NCBI GenBank assembly: GCA_934402375.1
Contig: CAKRUB010000041.1
Coordinates: 1-21,469 of the forward strand
Source of the DNA: an uncultured Acetatifactor sp.
Lineage (GTDB): Bacteria; Bacillota; Clostridia; Lachnospirales; Lachnospiraceae
Reading direction: 5' to 3'
DNA length: 21,469 nt
Shown here: positions 1 through 6,441 of the stretch, in pieces
How positions within the stretch are numbered: the stretch's first letter is position 1
Layout: each line of letters starts with the position of its first letter
Notes under the pieces: generated by a model
The model's database searches: none
What the model saw: only the letters and a program-made list of their open reading frames with translations
Told to the model about the DNA's origin: nothing
Translations under genes and position numbers: made by a program

Positions 1-2
1 GA

Positions 3-45
3 AAACCGATGGTTTCGACTTGGGATTAGTCTACACCATCGGTTT
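3..45 (+). terminator. Hairpin terminator of the upstream gene
   Basis: An 11-bp perfect stem (3-13 with 35-45, AAACCGATGGT/ACCATCGGTTT) encloses a 21-nt loop and is followed by a short T-rich stretch. It lies ahead of the rny promoter, so it most likely ends the transcription unit to the left of the window. The T tract is weak and the loop is large, so this is a moderate call. Confidence 0.5.
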
Positions 46-114
46 ATTTGTCGCAAGTTGACCTCTGAACAGTAACCGCCGTGCCATGAGGACAGAAGAA
101 CTTGACACTTTTGC

Positions 115-143
115 TTGACATTGTATAGGAATAAGTTTAAAAT
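115..143 (+). promoter_or_regulatory. Sigma-A-type promoter of rny
   Basis: TTGACA (115-120) and TAAAAT (138-143) are separated by exactly 17 bp. The leader to the rny start is about 55 nt. A second TTGACA at 102-107 has no matching -10. The ribosome binding site AAAGGAGGTG (187-196) follows. Confidence 0.75.
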
Positions 144-205
144 TTAACTGTTGTAGAATGCTTGTTTTGTACAATGAAAATCAAATAAAGGAGGTGCTCC
201 TGTAG

Positions 206-1759
206 ATGTCGCCATTGATATGGGTTATTATCCTGATAGCGGCTATCGCTGTTACCGCAGTAGTGACCGGGGTGGTTGTTTCGACACTTCAGAAGAAGTC
301 AACTGCTACAACGATAGGAAACGCAGAGGATAAGGCAAGGGAGATTATCGATGAAGCTCTCAAGACGGCTGAAGCAAAGAAGCGGGAATCGCTCCTTGAG
401 GTAAAGGAAGAGTCCATTCGTACCAAGAATGAACTTGACAAGGAGATCAAGGAACGGCGTGCGGAAGCGCAGCGTTATGAGCGCAGGGTTCAGCAGAAGG
501 AAGAGAACATCGATAAGAAAGCAGACGCCATTGAGAAGCGTGAAGCGAGCCTGTCAGCGAAGGAAGAATCTTTGAATCGGATGAAGGAAGAGGTTTCCAA
601 GCTGAACGAGCAGCGCGTACAGGAACTGGAACGAATTTCCGGGTTGACCTCTGAACAAGCAAAAGACTACTTATTGAAAATTGTTGAAGATGAAGTAAAG
701 CATGAAACGGCTGTGATGATCAAGGAAATGGAGAGTCGCGCCAAAGAAGAAGCAGACAAGAAGGCGAAGGAATATGTAGTGAACGCAATCCAGAGATGCG
801 CAGCAGACCACGTCTCTGAGACTACAATTTCCGTCGTACAGCTTCCGAACGATGAGATGAAGGGAAGAATTATCGGTAGAGAGGGTAGAAATATCCGTAC
901 CCTTGAAACGATGACGGGTGTGGATCTGATCATTGATGACACACCTGAGGCAGTTATTCTGTCGGGCTTTGATCCTATTCGTCGTGAGGTTGCGAGAATT
1001 GCGCTTGAGAAGCTGATCGTGGATGGACGCATCCATCCCGCGAGAATCGAAGAGATGGTTGAGAAAGCGCAGAAGGAAGTCGAGATCATGATGAAGGAGG
1101 AAGGTGAAGCCGCAACGCTGGAGGTTGGCGTTCACGGCATCCATCCTGAACTCGTCAGACTGCTGGGTAAGATGAAATTCAGAACCAGCTATGGTCAGAA
1201 CGCACTGAAGCATTCCATTGAAGTCGCTCAGTTGTCAGGTCTTCTGGCAGCGGAGATGGGACTTGATGTCAGACTTGCGAAGCGGGCAGGTCTGCTCCAT
1301 GACATCGGTAAATCCGTGGATCATGAAATGGAAGGATCACATATTCAGCTGGGTGTGGAGCTGTGCAGAAAGTACAAGGAAAATTCCGTTGTCATCAATG
1401 CAGTAGAATCCCACCACGGCGATGTGGAACCTACATCCCTGATTGCGTGTATTGTACAAGCTGCTGATACAATATCCGCTGCAAGACCGGGGGCTAGAAG
1501 GGAGACGCTGGAAACCTATACTAGCAGATTAAAACAATTAGAAGAAATAACAAACAATTTCAAAGGTGTAGATAAATCTTTTGCTATTCAGGCAGGTCGT
1601 GAAGTTCGTGTTATGGTTGTGCCGGAACAGATTTCAGATGCCGATATGGTTCTGTTAGCGCGCGATATTTCCAAGAAGATTGAAGCTGAAATGGAATATC
1701 CGGGACAGATCAAGGTAAATGTAATCCGTGAAAGCCGCGTGATTGATTATGCGAAGTAA
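206..1759 (+). CDS. rny: Ribonuclease Y
   Basis: Membrane-anchored endoribonuclease that starts mRNA decay in Firmicutes. The 517 residues match the usual length (B. subtilis RNase Y is about 520). In order: one N-terminal membrane segment (about residues 3-26), a long Lys/Glu-rich coiled coil (about 35-150), a KH RNA-binding domain with the GxxG loop GREG at 224-227, and an HD phosphohydrolase domain with the metal-binding pair H365-D366 in the context [12 protein letters not shown]. The ATG at 206 is set by the strong site AAAGGAGGTG ten bases upstream. It has its own promoter and a terminator right after the stop, so it is probably monocistronic. Nothing unusual is seen. Confidence 0.97.
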   Translation: MSPLIWVIILIAAIAVTAVVTGVVVSTLQKKSTATTIGNAEDKAREIIDEALKTAEAKKRESLLEVKEESIRTKNELDKEIKERRAEAQRYERRVQQKEENIDKKADAIEKREASLSAKEESLNRMKEEVSKLNEQRVQELERISGLTSEQAKDYLLKIVEDEVKHETAVMIKEMESRAKEEADKKAKEYVVNAIQRCAADHVSETTISVVQLPNDEMKGRIIGREGRNIRTLETMTGVDLIIDDTPEAVILSGFDPIRREVARIALEKLIVDGRIHPARIEEMVEKAQKEVEIMMKEEGEAATLEVGVHGIHPELVRLLGKMKFRTSYGQNALKHSIEVAQLSGLLAAEMGLDVRLAKRAGLLHDIGKSVDHEMEGSHIQLGVELCRKYKENSVVINAVESHHGDVEPTSLIACIVQAADTISAARPGARRETLETYTSRLKQLEEITNNFKGVDKSFAIQAGREVRVMVVPEQISDADMVLLARDISKKIEAEMEYPGQIKVNVIRESRVIDYAK

Positions 1760-1802
1760 CCGTAAGAACAGTTTTGACTTGAAAATTTCATAAGAAAAGA
1801 AG

Positions 1803-1834
1803 ACCGTCGTACAGAAAATGTGCGGCGGTTTTTT
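1803..1834 (+). terminator. Rho-independent terminator of rny
   Basis: The stem ACCGTCGTAC (1803-1812) pairs with GTGCGGCGGT (1820-1829) using two G-U wobbles, with a 7-nt loop, and runs into a T6 tract. It sits 43 nt after the rny stop. Confidence 0.88.
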
Positions 1835-1937
1835 ATTTTCCTCTTGTGAAAAGAGGATGAATGTAGTATTATATTTCCAATGCCATGTATGATTGTATAC
1901 AATAATTCAATGATAATCTTAAGGAGGACATACGAAA

Positions 1938-3230
1938 TTGTATCAGGAAATGAGTAAAGAGGAACTGTTGTCATTGAAGAGTCAGCTTGAATTGCAGTAC
2001 GAGGATGCAAAGGGGAAAGGGTTAAAGCTGGACATGTCCAGAGGGAAACCCGCTGTTGCCCAGTTGGACATGGGGATGGACATTTTTGATGTCCTGAACT
2101 CCGAGAGCGATATGAAGAGCGCGGATGGAGTAGATACCAGAAATTACGGCGCGTTGGACGGCATCCGCGAGGCGAAACAGATGATGGCGGATATTATGGG
2201 AGTTTCTGCGGAGAATGTCATTGTCTACGGAAATGCCAGTCTCTCGATCATGTATGATACTGTTTCAAGATCCATGACGCATGGTGTGCTGGGGAGTACG
2301 CCGTGGTGCAAGCTGGATAAGGTGAAGTTTTTATGTCCTGCCCCCGGATATGACAGACATTTTGCAATTACACAGCACTTTGGCATCGAAATGATTACCG
2401 TGCCGATGTCGCCGGAAGGCCCGGACATGGACATGGTGGAGAAGCTTGTGGCGGAGGATGCAGCGATCAAGGGCATCTGGTGCGTGCCGAAATACTCTAA
2501 CCCTCAGGGATATTCCTATTCGGATGAGACGGTGAGAAGGTTTGCGCGGTTAAAGCCCGCCGCTGAGGATTTCCGTATCTTCTGGGACAATGCCTATGCG
2601 GTTCATCACCTTTACGAGGACAGACAGGACGAGATTCTGGATATTCTCGGAGAGTGCGCAAAAGCCGGAAACCCGGATATGGTATATGAATTCTGCTCCA
2701 CCTCGAAAATTACCTTTGCTGGCTCAGGACTTGCGGCAATGGCAGCGTCCGCAGCGAATCTTGAGTATGCGAAAAAGTCCATGACGATTCAGACAATCGG
2801 CTATGATAAGATTAATCAGCTTCGTCATGTCCGCTTCTTTAAGGATTTTAAGGGCATTCAGGAGCATATGAAAAAACATGCGGCTCTGCTGAGACCGAAA
2901 TTTGAGGCGGTGCAGGAAGTCCTTGAAAGGGAGCTTGGCGGGCTCGGGATCGGCACATGGACGAAACCGAACGGCGGATATTTTATTTCATTTGACGCGA
3001 TGGAGGGCTGTGCGAAGGAGATTGTGGCAAAGTGTAAGGAAGCGGGTATGGTGCTGACCGGAGCCGGAGCTACCTATCCCTACGGCAAGGACCCGAAGGA
3101 CAGCAATATCCGTATTGCCCCTTCTTTCCCTTCTGCGGAGGAGATGGCGGTAGCAGCGGATCTGTTTGTGCTCTGTGTGAAGCTGGTAAGTGTCAATAAG
3201 CTGTTAGAGAATGCAAAGATTGAAAAATAA
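1938..3230 (+). CDS. PLP-dependent aspartate-type aminotransferase (Asp_aminotransf / MocR-like family)
   Basis: Fold-type I aminotransferase of 430 residues, resembling the Asp_aminotransf (PF12897) group that includes the Corynebacterium aspartate aminotransferase. It would transfer amino groups between an amino acid, probably aspartate, and 2-oxoglutarate in the cytoplasm. Visible features are the N-terminal SRGKP motif, VYGNASLS in the cofactor phosphate region, WDNAY (216-220, PLP-ring aspartate D217), the Schiff-base lysine K257 in STSK, and R392 in NIRIAPS, which should bind the substrate carboxylate. The start is TTG at 1938: AAGGAGG at 1921-1927 lies ten bases away, whereas the in-frame ATG at 1950 would be 22 away. 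Its last codons and stop form the left arm of the repeat at 3214-3311. Substrate is inferred from the family, not shown. Confidence 0.87.
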   Translation: MYQEMSKEELLSLKSQLELQYEDAKGKGLKLDMSRGKPAVAQLDMGMDIFDVLNSESDMKSADGVDTRNYGALDGIREAKQMMADIMGVSAENVIVYGNASLSIMYDTVSRSMTHGVLGSTPWCKLDKVKFLCPAPGYDRHFAITQHFGIEMITVPMSPEGPDMDMVEKLVAEDAAIKGIWCVPKYSNPQGYSYSDETVRRFARLKPAAEDFRIFWDNAYAVHHLYEDRQDEILDILGECAKAGNPDMVYEFCSTSKITFAGSGLAAMAASAANLEYAKKSMTIQTIGYDKINQLRHVRFFKDFKGIQEHMKKHAALLRPKFEAVQEVLERELGGLGIGTWTKPNGGYFISFDAMEGCAKEIVAKCKEAGMVLTGAGATYPYGKDPKDSNIRIAPSFPSAEEMAVAADLFVLCVKLVSVNKLLENAKIEK

Positions 3231-3311
3231 ATTTTTCAATCACGAGATTTGTGTCTGCGCGCACTTGACACAAACTCGCTATGCGCAAAGAGCGCGCGCA
3301 GAAATGAGGGA
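3214..3311 (+). repeat. Structured dispersed repeat, copy A
   Basis: About 95 bp, near-identical to 19560-19655. It starts with an A/T-rich perfect stem (3218-3228 with 3231-3241) that includes the aminotransferase stop codon. A hairpin follows: CGAG, a bulged A, then TTTGTGTC (3243-3255) pairing with GACACAAA-CTCG (3267-3278). A second 9-bp pairing, TCTGCGCGC (3254-3262) with GCGCGCAGA (3294-3302), uses the loop of the first, so the two would form a pseudoknot or exclude each other. The unit ends in a GAGGG just before the NUDIX start codon. The internal TTGACA (3265-3270) has no matching -10 box. Confidence 0.85.
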
Positions 3312-3314
3312 ATC

Positions 3315-3854
3315 ATGGAAGAATATAAGCGTTTGAAGCGTGAACTGGTGGCGAAGGGAGCCATTATTGATTATTATCAGGATACTATGCTTATCCCGAA
3401 TGGAAATACGGCAAAATGGGATCTGATCGACCATAAGGGTGCGGCGGCTGTGGTTGCCGTGCGCGAGGATGGCAAGCTGCTTATGGTGAGGCAGTACAGG
3501 AATGCGCTCGAGAGGGAGACTCTCGAGATTCCGGCGGGTGGTCTGAACGGCCGGCAGGAGCCGACGGAGACAGCGGCGAGAAGGGAGCTGGAGGAGGAGA
3601 CGGGTTATACCTGCGATAAGCTTGAGCTTCTGAACTCCATCTATACCACCGTTGCGTTCTGTAATGAAAAGATTGATATTTATCTCGCAAAGGATCTGAA
3701 GCCGGGAAAGCAGCATCTGGACGAGGACGAGTTTCTGAATGTCGAGGCGCATGATCTGGCGGAGCTGAAGCAGATGATATTTGACTGCAAAATTCAGGAT
3801 TCCAAGACAATCTGCGGCATCCTGACTTATGCGGCAAAGCTGGAGGAGAAATAA
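3315..3854 (+). CDS. nudF: NUDIX hydrolase, ADP-ribose pyrophosphatase type
   Basis: Predicted cytoplasmic hydrolase that cleaves ADP-ribose or related nucleoside diphosphate sugars into AMP and a sugar phosphate. The 179 residues fit the NudF family (about 185). A complete NUDIX box GX5EX7REUXEEXGU is visible from G76 to Y98, with RELEEETGY carrying the metal-binding glutamates. The open frame continues upstream to 3249, but that part is encoded by the dispersed repeat. The ATG at 3315, preceded by GAGGG, gives the family-typical N-terminus MEEYKRLKRE. The nudF-then-spoIIM order also occurs in Bacillus. The exact substrate cannot be read from the sequence. Confidence 0.9.
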   Translation: MEEYKRLKRELVAKGAIIDYYQDTMLIPNGNTAKWDLIDHKGAAAVVAVREDGKLLMVRQYRNALERETLEIPAGGLNGRQEPTETAARRELEEETGYTCDKLELLNSIYTTVAFCNEKIDIYLAKDLKPGKQHLDEDEFLNVEAHDLAELKQMIFDCKIQDSKTICGILTYAAKLEEK

Positions 3855-3930
3855 ACCGGGCGGCATATTCGGCGGGACATTCCGCATACACATAAATGAC
3901 TGTGTGAGCGGTCAGTGGGAGTAGTGTGGG

Positions 3931-4533
3931 ATGCAGATTTATGCAGGTCGGGTGCATTTTGGAAAAAGAAATCTGATGCCGGTATTTATTTTCGGAATAG
4001 TGGGCGGCATATTTATCTTAAATTTAGGAAAGAGCACATTGCTGGAAGGAACAGGCTTGTTCGACGAGTATACGTTGTACGGGATGAAGAACATGACTGT
4101 GGATGGCAGTGCTCTTTTTTGTTATGTCTTCCGAAAGCGGATGCTGGCGCTGCTGATCATGGCGATTACGGTAACGACGTACCTCGGCTATGCCGCCTGT
4201 ATCGGTGCGGCTGCGTGGTGTGGGATGGCAGTCGGAACTTTTCTCGGGGCGCTGACAATCCGCTACGGGCTCAAGGGTGTGATCTTAGGGGTCGTGAGTG
4301 TGTTTCCGCAGGCACTCTTTTATTTGCCTGCGATCATTATGATGTTGGGGTGGGGGGAGGAAATTTACAGGGCGATCTATTCCAAAGGCGCCCTGCCAGA
4401 CGGAACCGACAGGGCGTTCTGGTTGAAGAAGCTGGGAAAGCTCGGGGTGATAGCCGCGATAACGGTGTTGGGCTGTATCATGGAGGGTTATGTGAACCCC
4501 GGGCTGCTACTTGGATATTTGAAGGGATTCTGA
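3931..4533 (+). CDS. spoIIM: Stage II sporulation protein M-like membrane protein
   Basis: Integral membrane protein of 200 residues with about five hydrophobic segments and a short cytoplasmic N-terminus, matching the SpoIIM family. In the Bacillus model SpoIIM recruits SpoIID and SpoIIP into the peptidoglycan-degrading complex that drives engulfment of the forespore. The family call rests on length, hydrophobic pattern, the central glycine-rich segments (GMAVGTFLGALTIRYGLKG) and its place right after nudF. The ATG at 3931 is chosen because GGGAG lies upstream, although the site is weak. The gene is 76 nt after nudF and probably co-transcribed. It ends 2 nt from the stop of the convergent DAHP synthase gene. 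Confidence 0.82.
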   Translation: MQIYAGRVHFGKRNLMPVFIFGIVGGIFILNLGKSTLLEGTGLFDEYTLYGMKNMTVDGSALFCYVFRKRMLALLIMAITVTTYLGYAACIGAAAWCGMAVGTFLGALTIRYGLKGVILGVVSVFPQALFYLPAIIMMLGWGEEIYRAIYSKGALPDGTDRAFWLKKLGKLGVIAAITVLGCIMEGYVNPGLLLGYLKGF

Positions 4534-4535
4534 GT

Positions 4536-5564
4536 TTATTCGTACTCGGCAATGTCGTAGATCAGTTTTTCGGAGTCCTCCCAGCCGAGACAGGGGTCTG
4601 TGATGGATTTTCCGTAGACACCGCCGCCTACCTTCTGGTTTCCTTCCTCGATGTAGCTCTCGATCATAACGCCCTTGACCAGCTTATGAATGTCAGAGTT
4701 TAATTTTCTGCTGTGCATGACTTCCTTTGTGATACGGATCTGTTGTGCAAACTGCTTGCCCGAATTTGAATGGTTGGCATCAATGACGCAGGCAGGATTT
4801 TTCAGGTTCATCTTTCCGTACAGCTCCAGCAGAAGGTTCAGATCCTCATAGTGATAGTTGGGGATATTATTGCCGTGCTTGTTGGTGGCGCCTCTGAGGA
4901 CAGCATGGACAAGATCATTTCCCGTCGTGTTGACCTCCCAGCCCCTGTAGATGAAGGAGTGGGGATGCTGCGCCGCATAGATGGAGTTCAGCATGACAGA
5001 CAGATCGCCGCTTGTCGGATTCTTCATGCCTGCCGCAACGTCAAAGCCGCTGACGGTGAGCCTGTGCTGCTGATCCTCGACAGAGCGGGCGCCGATTGCA
5101 ACATAAGAGAGAATGTCGGACACATACCGCCAGTTTTCGGGATAAAGCATCTCGTCGGCGGCAGTCAGACCTGTCTCGGCGATGGCACGGATGTGCATCT
5201 TCCGCATTGCCATAAGACCGGCAAGAAAGTCTGGCTTCTTTTCGGGGTCGGGCTGATGGACAATGCCCTTGTAGCCCTCGCCTGTGGTGCGGGGCTTGTT
5301 GGTATAGATTCTCGGAATCAGGATCAGCTTATCCTTTACCTGTTCATTGACACGCGCCAGACGGTTTACATAATCGCAGACGGAGTCCTCGTTGTCGGCG
5401 GAGCAAGGCCCGATAATGACAAGGAATTTATTGCTTTTTCCGGTAAGCACATCACGAATTTCAGCATCCCGCGCTTCCTTTATGCGTGCAAGCTCCTCGG
5501 GAAGAGGGAGCATTTCACGGATTTCTGCGGGAGTCGGCAATTTCTTAACAAATTCAAAGCTCAT
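4536..5564 (-). CDS. aroF: 3-deoxy-7-phosphoheptulonate (DAHP) synthase, AroF/AroG type
   Basis: First enzyme of the shikimate pathway, condensing phosphoenolpyruvate with erythrose-4-phosphate in the cytoplasm. The 342 residues fit the type I-alpha family. Visible motifs are the metal/PEP-binding GPCSAD, the KPRTTGEGYKG loop, RAIAETGLTAADEML, and DANHSNSGK near the C-terminus. The frame is open up to 5639, but the ATG at 5564 (MSFEFVKKLP) is preferred: AAAGGA sits about ten bases upstream and this N-terminus suits the family. It stands alone on the minus strand behind a long folded leader (5631-5770). There is no room for a separate downstream terminator, as the stop lies next to spoIIM. Whether it is feedback-inhibited by Phe, Tyr or Trp cannot be told. 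Confidence 0.94.
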   Translation of the reverse strand: MSFEFVKKLPTPAEIREMLPLPEELARIKEARDAEIRDVLTGKSNKFLVIIGPCSADNEDSVCDYVNRLARVNEQVKDKLILIPRIYTNKPRTTGEGYKGIVHQPDPEKKPDFLAGLMAMRKMHIRAIAETGLTAADEMLYPENWRYVSDILSYVAIGARSVEDQQHRLTVSGFDVAAGMKNPTSGDLSVMLNSIYAAQHPHSFIYRGWEVNTTGNDLVHAVLRGATNKHGNNIPNYHYEDLNLLLELYGKMNLKNPACVIDANHSNSGKQFAQQIRITKEVMHSRKLNSDIHKLVKGVMIESYIEEGNQKVGGGVYGKSITDPCLGWEDSEKLIYDIAEYE

Positions 5565-5630
5565 TTCATTTGTGATCCTTTCTAAATCTTTGTAACAGGT
5601 AATTGCAAAACTTGTGATTCTGAAAGTGAC

Positions 5631-5770
5631 GTTGCACAAAATGCACAGACCACCGCAGGCACGCTCTCGCTACCTTCCGCTCGCAGCGGCGCGTAAGATG
5701 CTACAGTACAGCATCTAAACGCCGGCGGCTCCAGAGTGCGCTGCTTGTGGTCAGGTGCATCTTGTACAAC
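5631..5770 (-). repeat. Long imperfect palindrome in the aroF leader
   Basis: The ends 5631-5646 and 5755-5770 pair over 16 positions. The two non-identical positions are C-A type on the plus strand but become G-U wobbles in minus-strand RNA, so folding favours the aroF transcript. The stem continues through GACCAC/GTGGTC (5648-5653 with 5747-5752) and a bulged GC-rich section. Inside are small hairpins CCGCT/AGCGG (5677-5689) and AGATGCT/AGCATCT (5696-5716). It could be a leader control RNA or a miniature palindromic element. No flanking target-site duplication is obvious, and no T-box core or Trp-leader peptide was recognised. No aroF promoter could be assigned with confidence. Confidence 0.7.
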
Positions 5771-5949
5771 TGGTTCCTTAAATTTGTAAGTTTTGTAATT
5801 CCCTGTCTTTGTAAGTTCCGGATGGAACTGAAATCATGGTAGCACACGGAGGAAAATCCTGCAAGTGTCAAGCTTTCTATTGACAAAGTATGGCTGGTAA
5901 GCTATGTTGTAAATGAGAACAGCTCTCAAAATTAATAACACTGACACTT

Positions 5950-5978
5950 TTGACAGAGTGGCATATATTAAATATAAC
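5950..5978 (+). promoter_or_regulatory. Promoter of the FeoB-associated-type peptide gene
   Basis: TTGACA (5950-5955) and TATAAC (5973-5978) are 17 bp apart. The start codon follows 36 nt after the -10 box, with AGGAGG at 6003-6008. Confidence 0.68.
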
Positions 5979-6013
5979 CGAAGGCACTACATAAGTAGGG
6001 ACAGGAGGCAGAT

Positions 6014-6181
6014 ATGGCAGACATCATTATTATTACGATACTTGCGATCACCGTCTTCTTTATCGTGCGGGGCGAGCTCCGCAAGCTGAGAAGAGGGCAG
6101 TGCTGCGGTGGATGCAGTGGCTGCAGCGGAAGCTGCGCCGGATGCGGCAGCCCGGTCGACAAGAAAGAAGTACAGATGTGA
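6014..6181 (+). CDS. FeoB-associated-type Cys-rich membrane peptide
   Basis: A 55-residue protein: a single hydrophobic helix (residues 4-18), a basic stretch RGELRKLRR, then a cluster of six cysteines (CC-GGC-SGC-SGSC-AGC) and a charged tail. This layout matches the FeoB-associated Cys-rich membrane protein family (PF12669), thought to help ferrous-iron transport through FeoB. The AGGAGG at 6003-6008, a good promoter and a following hairpin support a real gene. No feoA or feoB is in the window, so this copy stands alone, and an iron role is inferred only from family resemblance. Six cysteines could bind iron or another soft metal. Confidence 0.85.
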   Translation: MADIIIITILAITVFFIVRGELRKLRRGQCCGGCSGCSGSCAGCGSPVDKKEVQM

Positions 6182-6183
6182 AA

Positions 6184-6209
6184 TGACCCGCCCAGCAATG
6201 GGCGGGTCA
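6184..6209 (+). terminator. Strong GC hairpin after the Cys-rich peptide gene
   Basis: A perfect 11-bp stem, TGACCCGCCCA/TGGGCGGGTCA, with a GCAA tetraloop begins 2 nt after the stop. The T tract is poor (AACTGTTTG), so it may act as an mRNA 3'-end stabiliser or a leaky terminator. Confidence 0.68.
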
Positions 6210-6293
6210 AACTGTTTGTGGAGGGTACATGGGAGGAAAAAGCGTCGCCATACCCACATGCGAGGTCGCGGGCATCAACCTTGAACTGTTTTG

Positions 6294-6324
6294 ACGCGCG
6301 ATGAAATATTGCGTGTAATTTTTT
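6294..6324 (+). terminator. Second terminator before the repeat-protein promoter
   Basis: ACGCGCG (6294-6300) pairs with TGCGTGT (6310-6316) through two G-U wobbles, with a 9-nt loop, then AA and T6. With the hairpin at 6184-6209 it closes the preceding transcript. Nothing else gene-like was found between 6182 and 6441 apart from the promoter and palindrome. Confidence 0.6.
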
Positions 6325-6364
6325 GTTAACAAATTCGCTAAGAGAGAAAATGTTATAAAAAATC

Positions 6365-6393
6365 TTGCAAAATTACAACTATAGTTGTAAAAT
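6365..6393 (+). promoter_or_regulatory. Promoter of the secreted repeat-protein gene
   Basis: TTGCAA (6365-6370) and TAAAAT (6388-6393) are separated by 17 bp. The spacer is almost fully occupied by the palindrome at 6373-6390, which also overlaps the -10 box. Confidence 0.7.
6373..6390. promoter_or_regulatory. Perfect 18-bp palindromic operator candidate
   Basis: TTACAACTATAGTTGTAA is a perfect dyad lying between the -35 and -10 boxes and overlapping the -10. That is the classic position for a repressor. The TTACA...TGTAA ends recall BlaI/MecI-type sites, but the spacing differs, so no regulator is assigned. Confidence 0.65.
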
Positions 6394-6441
6394 GCTTGTA
6401 GGTTGAATGACCAAATAAAATAAGTATGACGGAGGAAGAAA

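Noticed and set aside
57..657. A 15-bp exact repeat GTTGACCTCTGAACA in the rny leader (57-71) and inside rny (643-657).
   Set aside because: A single chance 15-mer match is not surprising in a 21-kb window, and no structure or spacing supports a function.
3265..3293. TTGACA inside the dispersed repeat read as a promoter for nudF and agrB.
   Set aside because: Neither copy has a -10-like hexamer 16-19 bp downstream. The TTGACA is instead part of the GACACAAA stem arm.
3249..3314. N-terminal extension of the NUDIX protein (MCLRALDTNS...), and the matching extension of AgrB from 19552.
   Set aside because: Both extensions are encoded by the dispersed repeat. Proper starts with ribosome binding sites lie at 3315 and 19660.
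3915..4703. A 262-codon open frame overlapping spoIIM in another frame.
   Set aside because: The translation is Gly/Cys/Arg-rich and lacks membrane segments, while the overlapping frame encodes a clear SpoIIM-like protein.
4770..5585. A 271-codon plus-strand open frame opposite aroF.
   Set aside because: It is the shadow of the DAHP synthase frame and shows no recognisable protein features or ribosome binding site.
5571..5960. T-box riboswitch or Trp leader peptide upstream of aroF.
   Set aside because: No T-box core sequence and no Trp-rich short frame were found on the minus strand, only the long palindrome.
6229..6294. A 21-codon open frame (MGGKSVAIPTC...) between two hairpins, considered as a small peptide or second AgrD.
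   Set aside because: It lacks the AgrD leader and the proline/acidic tail, its GGAGGG is too close to the start, and no neighbour supports it.
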